DNA from: Todiramphus chloris collaris
Lineage: Eukaryota; Chordata; Aves; Coraciiformes; Alcedinidae
Direction: 5' to 3'
Length of the DNA stretch: 64,000 nucleotides
Assembly (NCBI GenBank): GCA_025345505.1
Contig: JANVCC010010406.1
Location: 15,589,260 to 15,653,259 of the forward strand
The position numbers were made by a program, and so were the translations under genes. The notes beneath the pieces are model-generated. The model was not told the origin of the DNA. It saw only the letters and a program-made list of their open reading frames with translations, and did no database searches. Below, in pieces: positions 27,739 through 38,603 of the stretch. How positions within the stretch are numbered: position 1 is the first letter of the stretch; each line of letters opens with the position of its first letter.

Positions 27739-30700
27739 ATGGCTGTGTATTTGTTGGACAAAGAAACTCATCTTACTTTGGGAAGGTGTTACAAAAGAAT
27801 ACAGCCTACAGAAAGTTCAAAAACGCAGTTAAGAAAATTTTAATTCAATCAGCATTGTAAAGCAGCAGAACTACTGTGTTCAAACTTAGTAAATAATTAT
27901 TTTCTAAAGGTCAGAAAGCCTATGACATTGTTACCAGAATTTCCTCTAAGTGAGACAAAACAAGTAACAAAAGCCAGACTTTTGGGTAAAAACAGTGAAC
28001 AAGTCAAGGCGAGATGCTGATACTGAAAAGGGACTGGGCAAATTTGCAAGGAAAATGTACACACACCACTCACTGAACACTGACTTAGAGATACGTAATT
28101 TACAGAACACTAAAACCTGAAAGAAAAAGAGCAATACACTTGTTTGCATTAGTCCATATAACACATTTGGTATACTGCTTGGGGAAAAAGTATGCATTAT
28201 CTGACTATAACAATATATGAGCAATTCAGATGGCACTAAACAGGACATTCATTGTGATTGTCTGCAAGCAACAAATTAACCTGTGTATCAGTGGAGCAAC
28301 TCTAATAATTGGGAGATTACTGAAAAAATTCGCATAACTCCACTACACTTAACTATGAAGAAGCACAGCACAGCACATGTTAGTTTATTAGGGCACATCC
28401 TCTGGTATGGTAACTCAAAAGTGCCTAAATTTCCATCACTTTCAGCTGTCTGAGAAGGAGGAAGTTTTCTGCACATTCTTTGTATTAGAAAGAACACACA
28501 GAATCCCTGGCAGGTATCACACACAGAAGTATAAACAGGGCAGTTGATTTTCACAAAAATCTCTATCTGTTTTGTAACTGTACTGCAAGATCAACCACCT
28601 TCCTTTTATTTTTTTTTGGTTCCTGTACTACTGAGACGATGGTGAAGGCTGTCATGGTGCATAAGGCACTTAAAGTCTTTTTATCTTAGGGATGTACATG
28701 CTATGTATACCTACTCATGTAGTTATAAATAAGCTGATGAACAGAATATCCAGCATGAATTGCTGCTTTTATGAATGAAGTTAAAGAACTTGAATAATAG
28801 TCATGTTTTAGAATAGCAATACTTTAAGTATTTATGAAATCATTTATTATTTTTTTGAAAAAAAACTATTTGTATTATTTTCTAACTATTTTACCTGCAT
28901 TTTATCTATCCATTTCCTACAAGAAGACAGGGACATGAACTATTTTAATATTACAAATCACCACCTAAACCAACTAAGCTTGTGAAATACAAGTTAAAAA
29001 TGTGCAGTAGTAGACATACGGTTCTATCAATGCACGGCGGCTTAAACAAGAGAAGTGAAGCTTGTTGGAAAAGAATTTACAGGCAAAGCACTCTTGTGCA
29101 ATCTTCTTCTACATCATCAGATTTCTCCAGTTGTACTGCAGCTCTCACTATAGTAGATGACCAAGAGAAGTTAATGCTTCCCCTTTGCTCCTACTTGGTA
29201 AATATATGGTAGTATAGTATACGAAATATACAGAGGACTATTTTTAAACACAGATTCTTGCTTTATGCTGCCAATTTGCCAGCATACTTTCATTAATTAG
29301 CTTCATTTAAGGCCTTTTCCATTAAAAAAAAGGATTAAGAAAATAAAGTAACCAACTCACAGAGCATGTGAAATTGAGAGTTTTCATAAAAACATTGTAT
29401 GTTGACTGTGTTATGCCAACTGTTTTGAACTTGAATTACAATGCAAGCAAGCTCCTGTTACACCAGACAGCATTATGTGACTCTTTGACAGTGAACTTAA
29501 GACAACAAATATCTGTATCTTTTTCTCAACTTGTTAAAGGAGGTTAAAAATCACCATAATCTTACATAAAAACAAATAATTATTTGTAGATCCACACTAC
29601 ATTACTCCTCTTCATTTTCAAAGTGTAAATGAAGCATCTATTCTCTATATTTCGGAGACACTGCCCCGGTTTACTGACACTCAGACCTACAGTTTTGAAC
29701 AGACATCTATCATTTGAGAAGACCTTTAAAGTGGATTTCATCACATTTCATCACAAGTCTACCCAAGTGCACAAATGCACATTTCAGAAAATTAAACTCA
29801 GTCATATTTGCACATCAGTAATAGGACAAAAGCTCTTGCTATAACTGGCCCACCACCACATGACATAAAAAACTCCACTGTTTTAAAGACAGCTTATTAA
29901 AAAATTAACATACCATAGTGAAATGGCATTTTGTTTGCATGACCTTACTGTGATTCAGCTTGAAAATCCTTTTAAATGAGAATTTTCAAAGAGCTTAGTA
30001 ACGGAAGTTCATTTTGAAGGAAATCCAATATGCAAATATTTCAGCTGTGCTCCTTTACAAATTGTCTGCCTTGTCAGTTTGAAAAAACTGAAAATCAACA
30101 ATGAAACAGTATAAGTATACTTGACCTTATTGCTTAATGTCTATCAAGAACGCTATGTCTGGTGAATTTTAAATTTCTGAAACTGACACTCAAAAATGCA
30201 TAGTGCTTCTTCAGCCCAGGTCCCACAAATGCTGACTACACTTAAGCCAAAGCTGTGGAGCCGCCACACTCTCAAACTTACATAACACTTACAAAGCTAG
30301 TTTAAATACACCATCAATCTATGTCTGTTCCTGCCTTGAAGTAATCCTGTTTAGTTTATCTTTTAACCCTACACTTACATGGAACAGTACCATTACTAAT
30401 CTAATAGAAGAAACACACAGGCAACAAATCTGATTTTCTCAGCTTACAGAAAATGTGAAAAGCAGGGAAACACTCAAATACAACTTTGTCCAAAATTTGC
30501 ACCTCCTGAGTCAACATTCAGCCCCAACTGCCACAGCAGTCAGAAGAGCAGAGAGGACACCACACAGGACTGGAGGAAATGGATGGAGTAAAAAAACAAA
30601 AAAAAATCAATATACAGTTTGTATGCATCTCCTAAGTAACTACAGTCTCATTTATTAGAAAGGAATAAATAACTGGCAACTTTGCTTGTGACAGTAGACA

Positions 30701-32649
30701 TCTGTGTAAAAAATGTCTGGTGAAAGAGTGAGCATATGCCATGTACTGGTATTTGCTGTAAGAGAGCAGTTTATACAGGCCCCTAGTGGCTCAGCACACA
30801 CAGCAGCAGATGAAGGGGGATTCCTACTCTTTAGATTGTAGTTTTGGTCCCTGCCTTAGTCAAACACAGGAACGAGGGCAATCTTAAAAATGAAAGGCTA
30901 ATAACTGACTACACTTAAAGCACCAGTTACTTCATTCTTTTGCACACACCCAAGTCTGTTCTTTGAAACCCTCTCCTAAGATTACGCACCAATTTGCTAT
31001 CACCAGTTGAGTTCGCTAACATTGCTGGTGTTTCAGTTATGTAAGCGTCACAACAGAACGCTTAATTCATATTATTCTTTAGCACTCGTTTTAGAAGTAG
31101 CATGACTGATGGGTCTAAAAGCTGGTCCTAAGACCCATTCCTGAAATTCAAAAATACTGAGATACCATTTTCCTTTCCACACACCATTCCTGACAGCTTG
31201 ACACAGCACACACAAACCACAATGAATTTCTTAGTGTCTTTTTAGAGTAGAAGTCTTCCACTTGCGCAAAGCTTACAATGTGTTAAGTGGATACAGAAAA
31301 GCTATATATCATTTCTGCATTGAAAGGAACCTAAATATACTTCACCATATCACCACAAAGTGACAAAATTAAAAACTGGAAAGCTACTACTGTAGAAAGT
31401 CTCTCATTAAATCCTTCTTGTTTTCTATGTAACACTCAGTGTCTTGAAAATCCCATGTCAGTATATTTATTACAGCGTTTAGCAATTTTGACTTGGCAAA
31501 ATTTGACAGATGAATTTATTAAACTGACCAGTTTGTCAATTTCACACATAAAAAAAAAAAAACAGTAATAGCAGATCTCATGAGAATGAGCTTAAAGAAC
31601 CTATAAAAAACCTGCCATCTAAAGTAAGATACAAGTACATATGATTGTATTTAGGTGAGTGAGAATTTTTTTTTTCTTTTCAGAGTTACTCCATTCAATA
31701 ACAAGAAATGGAGCATCTTTGTGTGCTCCCAGCCCAGGAGAAAATTATGTCATTTACTATACACTCTTAACAACAAGAAAAGAAAGTTTTGACCACTATA
31801 ACATTATAAACCACTAGCAGATATGAGAGGAAGAAAAAATGTGATACATAAATATTTTTCCATCTCTGCATCAAAATGTCCCGACATAACAGAAGTTGCT
31901 TGTGCCTGGACAAAAGGTATGTTGGAAGCGATCTCTGAAAGGCTGAGAAGACAATCGTAACTGCCCACATTAATCCTCAATTCAAGAGAATACAAGCTTC
32001 ACCAAAAATACCCATGTCTAGAAATGGGAAACTCCAAAGAAAATCAGCATCTACAGACTCATCTTCAATGCAACGCCGTCTCAGGCGACAAGTGAAGGAA
32101 CACATAAAACCCTAACTATTCTGGATAAATAAAATGACCCTTCTACGCATATCAAAACTGAAAATATGGACATAGTAAGCATGGTAAAGAAGCTGCCATC
32201 CTTACACGAGGCAGTAACCGTACAAAGGCCAAGCAAAAGAATAAAATACGCATGGCAGCAGTCTGGAGAGGTAACAAGGAGGAGCAGACATTCAAAAGCC
32301 ATACATGCAAGGGTGAGCGGTAATCGCTTAAAAAGGAAATCATATAGTTCTGTCGGGGAGGGATATAAAAGAGGCAAAATACAGAATTCGGTAGAAGAAA
32401 ACAACTGTTTTATTTGCCAGCCTGGGAGAGCCCGGCTGCAGCAGTGAGGAGTGCCTGCTCGCACGGGCACACGGCGCAGAGGGAGCTGCTAAGTTTGCTG
32501 AACAAATTCGAGAGCCCCTTTGTAAGCACTCGGAAAACTGAGTTCCCAGCCCGATGTGCTTCCTTTCAAGTGGTTTCGGGAGAGTAAACAAAGAAATTAG
32601 AAGCCTAACCTGTGAAAAGCTTCGCATCTCCGTGCCTCCCCGCTCCGCC

Positions 32650-32703
32650 GAGAGAGAAGAGGAGGAGGAGGAGGAGGAGGAGGAGGAGGAGGAGGAGGAG
32701 GGG

Positions 32704-32735
<32 letters not shown>

Positions 32736-32760
32736 AGGGAGGAGGAGAAAGAGGAGGAGG
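32650..32760 (+). repeat. Uninterrupted 111-base purine tract
   Basis: Every base from 32,650 to 32,760 is A or G, mostly GAG/GGA units, with 16 consecutive G at 32,700-32,715. After one C it continues as GAGG units to about 32,787. Translations in all frames are poly-E, poly-R or poly-G on plus and poly-S or poly-P/L on minus, and are not genes. Confidence 0.95.
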
Positions 32761-33220
32761 CGAGGAGGAGGAGGAGGACGAGGAGGGAGCCCTCCTCGGA
32801 CCAAGGCCGGGGGTTCCTACCGGCCGCTCGCTCTCACACCCCCTCTTCAGCGGCAGGCGCCTCGCCTCTCACCCCTGCTACCTTCCCCCTCTCCGCACCC
32901 GTCAGAATAAACAAAATAATTGATACTAATAATTCGCTCTCCAAAGCAAACAGACAGCGTGTAATTACTGTACACCCCCACCCCCCACCGCCCGTGTACA
33001 GTGGCATTCAATGGAAATGTCGACTCCGATCCATCACTCGCCCTCACCCTGCCCCATCCCCCGTCCCCGCACCGCAGCTCCCCGAGCAGGCCTCGCCGCC
33101 AGGCTGAGAGACCCGGCGGAGACGACAGGGGAGCGGGCCGGCGGCGGCTGCGGGGGAGCCCCGGGGCACGCAGGGGGAGTTGTGTGCGAGGCACATGTGT
33201 GCCGGGCTGCGCACACGCAC

Positions 33221-33259
33221 GCACGCACGCACGCACAGACACACGCGCGCACACACACA
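33221..33259 (+). repeat. (CGCA)n / (CA)n microsatellite
   Basis: A CGCA series followed by CACACGCGCG and CACACACA. It can form alternating purine-pyrimidine (Z-DNA) structure. Confidence 0.85.
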
Positions 33260-33356
33260 TCTTGATGCGCGCTCACAGGCACAAACGCGCCGAAAGAGAA
33301 GGCGAAGACGAAGCGGCGGCGGGAGAAGAAAAATGGTTCGGAAGTGGGGCAGTTAC

Positions 33357-33800
33357 CTGGTCATGCTGGCTTCCCCAGTCCCAGCAGCAGCCTCTGCCGC
33401 CGCCGCCTGCCCGCCCGTCGCCGCTTCCCGCCGCCACCTCCTCCCGATGCTTCCGCTCGTCTCCGGGGCAGTCAGTTTAATCCAAGCCCCGCAGCAGCAA
33501 TAGCAGCAGCGGCAGCTACCACCGGAGCTCTCCGCCGCTTGCTGTCCGCCGCTGGTCTGTGTCTCTCACAGTACGGCACCGGGGAGCGAGAGAGAGTCAA
33601 CGAGAGTCCGAAAATCCAGCATCCAGAAGAGCCAGGTCCCCGCCTGCCTCCTCCTGCCAGCGCCACCTCTCCTTCGCTCTGCTGTTCCGCTCTGCTCTTT
33701 TTTTCTTCTTCTTCCTGCGGCGGCGGCGGCGGCGGCTCCTGCTGCTGCTGCTGCTGCTCCCGGGCGCGCTCTCTATTCCCGAGCTGCTGCTGCGTTTCCC
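33357..33800 (-). other. Candidate first exon of an unidentified minus-strand gene
   Basis: On the minus strand the island reads into GAAGCCAGCATGACCAG followed directly by GTAACTGCC, a good splice donor (exon end 33,357, intron start 33,356). The exon would be mostly GC-rich 5' UTR. A possible start codon at 33,364-33,362 leaves two bases of a third codon, so the coding part would continue in the next exon with Met-Thr-(Ser or Arg). The 5' end is unknown and may lie beyond 33,900. I cannot name the gene. The splice site and strand are inference from motif and island context only. Confidence 0.35.
33718..33756 (+). repeat. Adjacent (CGG)6 and (CTG)6 trinucleotide repeats
   Basis: Six CGG at 33,718-33,735 and six CTG at 33,739-33,756, separated by three bases. 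In the proposed minus transcript they would read as CAG and CCG repeats in the 5' UTR. Confidence 0.95.
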
Positions 33801-33843
33801 CTCCTCCTCCTTCTCCTCCCTCTCTCTTTCTTCCTTCCCCCTG

Positions 33844-33845
<2 letters not shown>

Positions 33846-33875
<30 letters not shown>
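33846..33875 (+). repeat. 30-base T tract within a pyrimidine-rich block
   Basis: Thirty consecutive T, flanked by C/T-rich DNA from about 33,795 to 33,905. In the proposed minus transcript this would be a purine-rich 5' UTR or upstream segment. Confidence 0.95.
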
Positions 33876-34176
33876 CTCCCCCTCCTCTTCTTCCTTCGTC
33901 TCTTTTAGCCGAGTCTTCTGCTACAAATAGCAGCGAGGTCGCCAACCCGCGCTCTCCCTTAGTCTCCCGCCCCCCACTCCAGAAAAAGTGCGGTGCAAAC
34001 AAAAGCGAGGGAAGAGGGCACGGGGCGGCAGAGCCGGTGCGGGCAGAGGCACGGACAAATCCCGAGAAACACACCCCGAGAGCCGAAACACGAGCAGCCC
34101 TCCCCACCACGCTCCTCCGGGAGAGAACGGGGACGCCGTGGGTACACTGCTAGCGACGACGCTTTCTCGTTTCGTG

Positions 34177-34264
34177 GGTTTGTTGTTGTTGTGGGGTTTG
34201 GGTTTGTTTGCTGTTTGTTTGTTGTTTTTTGGTGTATTTTGGTTTTGTTTTTTTTTTTTTTTTT
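34177..34264 (+). repeat. T/G-rich (GTTTG)n-like tract
   Basis: GTTTG and GTT units with G-runs, ending in a long T-run. It resembles the tract at 24,846-25,001 in composition but is shorter. Confidence 0.8.
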
Positions 34265-34405
34265 AATCCTCTTACGCTGTGTGGATCACAGGATCTGTAC
34301 GGCCCCAAGTGTTAGGAAAAGCTTGTTGCCGTGCTCTGTGCCTGCGCGAGCGTGTGCGTGCGTGTGTGCGCGTGGGGGGCCAGGAGTGAGCAGATGAGCG
34401 GGGAA

Positions 34406-34423
34406 GGGGGGGGGGGGGGGGGG
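34406..34423 (+). repeat. 18-base G run
   Basis: Eighteen consecutive G in the CpG island, a potential G-quadruplex and a likely assembly-error site. Confidence 0.95.
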
Positions 34424-34527
34424 ACGGAGCCCCAGACCGGGTCGCGGGCTGATCGAGAGCGGCAGCCACGCATCGCGCGGGAACACCCGCACACCCGCGC
34501 GCGGCCGGGCAGTGGGGGAGGGGAAGG

Positions 34528-34535
34528 TGACGTCA
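34528..34535. promoter_or_regulatory. Palindromic CRE (TGACGTCA)
   Basis: A full 8-base CREB/ATF consensus, TGACGTCA, in the CpG island, in the context GGTGACGTCACT. It would lie upstream of the proposed minus-strand first exon. Confidence 0.6.
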
Positions 34536-37410
34536 CTCCGTGCCGGCTCGGGGGGGCGCCCATAGCCACAACCAGCCCGGGGGAGCTACCCGAGTGGGGC
34601 GGAGGCCGGGCCGCCGGACTGCGAGCGCCAGCCTGCGGCGAGTGGCGCTGTCCATTGTCTCCCCCTCCAAACCCCCGAAACTTCCACGGACGTGTGAAAT
34701 TCACCGGAGTTTAAACGCTCAACTTCTTGTCCGGCTTTCTACCCAGCTGGTTAAATCCGCGGGGTTTACCGGATCTACCAGTCCAAGAGGGGCGTTACAA
34801 GCGGTGTTAAAAAGCAGTATTTAGTTACCGGTCATGCTTGTATATGGCAAGTCCCTAATTTCCTTCCTGAAGAATGGTCAGATTTCAGGCTGAGAGACAC
34901 CACGTTGCTTGAAGCAATCAGTGGCATGCCATGGGGCTAAAAAATGTCCATGTTTCTCTTGCCCCATCCTGTCTAACCCTCTGCAAAGAAGGAACAGCGT
35001 GTAGGATGTAGGTGAAAACAAGACAATTTAGGTGGAAAGTGTTTTAGAAAACCTCACAATTGGCTCCTAACCATCCTCAGAAGCCTGGAGCATATGCCCT
35101 CCATGCCATATTTCTTCCTGTGTAAAATGAGAGTAAAATGTTAGGATAAACACAATAAACACTACTCATTCATTATGGAAATGGGACCCGTTAATATCGA
35201 TGCCACAAAAGTTGGCTTACGGTCTTCCATGTGTATGAAGCCGCAGGTGCAGTACTGGCCAGACTAGTGCTTCTTGTTCTGAGATTAGTGCTAACTTGCT
35301 GCAACCTGATCAAGCTGAGTAGCCCCTGATTCTGCGAGCAGTCATGGTGGGCCATACAAAGTTCATTGCAGATCATTGCTACTTTTCTGCAGAGGAGAGG
35401 AGTTTGGGTATTTTCTATCATAATCCTATTTTATCATCTCCTGGAAGTCAGTGCTGCCAACATGAAGACTGACAGAACTGAAGATAAACTTTGTTCTCCA
35501 CAAGTCCTAGTAATTGCTGTCTTCTTTTGATGCTACCAGTTACACCATGAAAAATGGTCCCCCAAGTAGTCTTACTAGGAAAGAAGCATGGGTCCTTTCC
35601 TAATAGTATCTTTCAAAATGCTAAATAACTTTGTAAAAAACTTACTTTCTGTAAAAAGGTAAATATATGAAATGTGGCATAGATTACTACTTTTTATCGT
35701 GTCAAAAAGAACTATTCAATAAAAGACTAATCAACAAGCAACTATGGCTTCAAAGTAAAATGCAAAAAACCAATAGCTAGACAAAACACTATTTTATCAT
35801 AATAAATGCAGTTAAAGAAAGAAAGAAATAAATATTCACCTGTGCTCTGTTGACATAAATGGCTGTGAGGTAGTCTTTGCTTTGAAATGGCAACACTAAA
35901 TAGGTATTTCAGATTTTAATGTTATGTCCCAGCAGTTTTTATCAGTATACTTAGCTGTTTTAGTGCTCTTCATACTGTGATCCTTGTGTGACATTGAAGA
36001 ATTGGGCAATAAACCCATGCATTTTATATTTTTCATGTGGTATCACAATGTGACTGTGAGTTTTGGGACTACATTTAGCTTTCCGTTATCTTAGAGTCAT
36101 AAGCAGGTGGTGTAGCTCTTCTTTCTGTTCAGTCAGCATCACAATATGCATTAGGAATAAATGCTTTTCTTCCTGTACTAATATTAAAACTTGTGGACAT
36201 TATTTGTATTATTTCCAGGTTTTCTAGTGATGCTAAAGCAAAAAAAAAAAATAAAAAAGAAAAGAAATTAACCTAAATGCATGAAGCGGCATTAAAACAC
36301 TGTATACTTACTGTTGCTCTAGTGCATGTCATCACTTGTTATCAGTAGCATAAATTTATACTTAAGATAGTAGTGTACACATATACATACAGAAATGTAT
36401 ATATGTGGTTTTGTAGTACACATTTAACATTCCTTCCCTGTTAAGAGAAGAAGCATAATTCATCTGTTACAAACTACTCATTAATTTTGGACTTTTTTCC
36501 CAAAATAAATAAAAAATTTATACACAGCATTCTGCACTGGTGTTCTATTTTTGCCAAAATTGCAGCATTACGTTACTCTAAGGTTCGTACAGCACTGAAC
36601 TGGAAAAACATTTACACATTTTATTAACTTTGAAATGTTTCCTGTAAAGCACTGAACAATTTCTAAGATTGTAATTAAATTAGATTTGCAAGATATGAAT
36701 CTTCTATTAATTCTTTTTAAGGTGGAAGGAAGAAGAGGTTTTTTATGTCATTTGTAATTAAGTATCATGTATTCCCTCAGAGTTTTTATAAAACCAGACA
36801 TCTTTCTCTTGTCATTCAAAGTTAACTGTTTAAATCTTGTTCATCAGGCTTAAGCAGTTACTTTCAGTTTCCTCATTGAGGCTACGTACCAGCAGTGCAA
36901 GTTTAATATGAAGCACAAGATGTGAGTGCAGGTATAAAAAAAAAAGACGCAGTAAAGGAAGAAGAGAAACAGGTTCACTTTCCTTTTTTTCATCTGAATA
37001 CCTATCTGTGACCAGACTCTGAGTGACTTCTGCCATAGCTCTTCAAGTAAACAACCAGCCGTACTGCTTCATGTCTCAGTCTCATAAATTTCATGCATTG
37101 AATAGTACTCTATTAATAGTGTGCTTTTCTGCCTTGGATTGTTGCTTGCATCCCCAGTAAATGGCATCCCACTAAGCTCTTTAGCACAGTAGGACATTCC
37201 ATTAACAAATGGAACCAGTGGACATGGAGTTCACTGGACATAAACACATAAATACGAGGAAGGGAAGGGGGAGGGAGAGGGCCTCCAGAAAGGTTACTCT
37301 GTAGTTGCCTGTCCTTTTTGTTGTTGTTGTTCTATATATTATGAGATACGTGTATTACAGTTACTTATGATTAACATATGACAAGCTGCTGGCTAAAATC
37401 TAACATGATT

Positions 37411-37450
37411 TGTTACAGAACTGCATTGATGCATATGTTAGGCATTGGCT
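37411..37450 (+). repeat. 40-base direct repeat, copy 1
   Basis: Matches 38,564-38,603 at 35 of 40 positions, including 20-21 identical bases ending GTTAGGCATTGGCT. Flanks differ. It may be a fragment of an unknown dispersed repeat. Confidence 0.8.
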
Positions 37451-38563
37451 TACAAAATGATTATGAGGAATGTCCCTGATGTCCCTGAGTTGCTGTACTG
37501 CTATTTGAAAATTCTCGTTTATAAGCCACAGACACAGTGAGCTCCTGTTATTAAAAATAATAAAACACTACTAGACAAGTAAACACTTGTTGTCTGTATG
37601 CAAAAATTTATTCAGCTAACACAGTTTGAGCACACAACTTTTAAATGCTGATTTAGTACCTCAGCAGACATTCCCAGTACTTGTCTTTATCTTGCAAACA
37701 TTTGTGAATCATATAAATCTTATAAGTGATGAAACTTAGGTAGTTAAAGACAGGGGTATGGAAAAAGAATTGATTTTAAATATAGTTCCTTATGATCATT
37801 TTTGCCACATTTGCTATTTTTTTCCCTGTTGTTTTAAAGAGATGAGGCTTTATACACTTTTGTGATCTTCCTGGCATTCCAAACAACTTCTGTATGTGCC
37901 AGCATATTTTTAATTCATTTTGGAGAAAGACTCAGGTCTCATATCCTACATGTCTCAAATCCTGCTCTAATTTTTATTCTGTGGAAATGGAGGTTTGGTA
38001 GATGAAGGAGATAAACAGGCTGCTCTGCACACCCATCCTGGCCCATTCATTGCACTGAGCCAGTCACAATGCAAGCTTTACCACAGATGGTAGAGTCAGG
38101 TGATGTAGCACTTAAATACAAAGAAAATTGGACTTGGTCGTTTTTACTTCTCAGGGAACAACTTGTTGTACTAGCTCTTTATACATTTTTGCTTTGTTTG
38201 TTTTTTTAACTGAAAAGAGCAAGAGGCCTAGAAAAGTAGTAATTAATCACATAGTACATGAAAATCTGCAGGGACTTGGAGATGATGAAGCAGGATCAGC
38301 TTTATCAGAGTGCACTAGTGTGTCACAAACTGAAAATAAACAGCAGCATATGTAGGGAAAGCTGTAAATAAGATTTGTAGATAGAGAAGACAGCTTTGTC
38401 TTTTGCTTCTACAGTATTTGCAGTATCTCAGATGCAGTGAGAACTCTGCTAACAGTTTAGAAAGAATATACTTAGAATACAGAACACAATGTGGTGGTAT
38501 TTTTCTTAAAAAAATCATACATATGTACAAAATATATGTATGCACACAGGTGCAGGAGATTTG

Positions 38564-38603
38564 TGTTACAAAACTGAATCACTGCATATGTTAGGCATTG
38601 GCT
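38564..38603 (+). repeat. 40-base direct repeat, copy 2
   Basis: Second copy of the 37,411-37,450 unit, in the same orientation, about 1.15 kb away. Confidence 0.8.

Larger units (their letters stand above)
15353..32150. other. AT-rich non-coding DNA without recognisable interspersed repeats
   Basis: About 17 kb with no CR1, LTR or convincing gene. Longer open frames are low-complexity (24690-25063) or lack any domain. An odd coding-like stretch at 22,993-23,190 is listed separately. If the CpG island to the right is the promoter of a minus-strand gene, this is its first intron. Confidence 0.5.
32420..34720. promoter_or_regulatory. CpG island, probable promoter region
   Basis: GC content and CpG density rise sharply here compared with the AT-rich flanks. 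The island contains GGGGCGG boxes (for example near 34,021 and 34,596) and an 8-base palindromic CRE at 34,528. It also has long purine and pyrimidine runs, CGG, CTG, CA and CGCA repeats and G-runs. Such islands normally mark transcription starts. A strong minus-strand donor site inside it suggests transcription to the left; a divergent plus transcript is not excluded. The overlapping long open frames are composition artefacts. Confidence 0.7.

Noticed and set aside
32081-32470. 129-codon minus frame and a 93-codon plus frame at the edge of the island
   Set aside because: Both strands are open and no domain or signal could be recognised. Most likely a composition effect near the island.
32340-32910. 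Poly-S/P and poly-E/R/G frames
   Set aside because: Direct translation of the purine tract.
33344-34153. Open frames of up to 269 codons on both strands in the CpG island
   Set aside because: They consist of runs of Pro, Ser, Glu, Lys, Gln or Phe caused by simple repeats, have no domain, and overlap on both strands in several frames.
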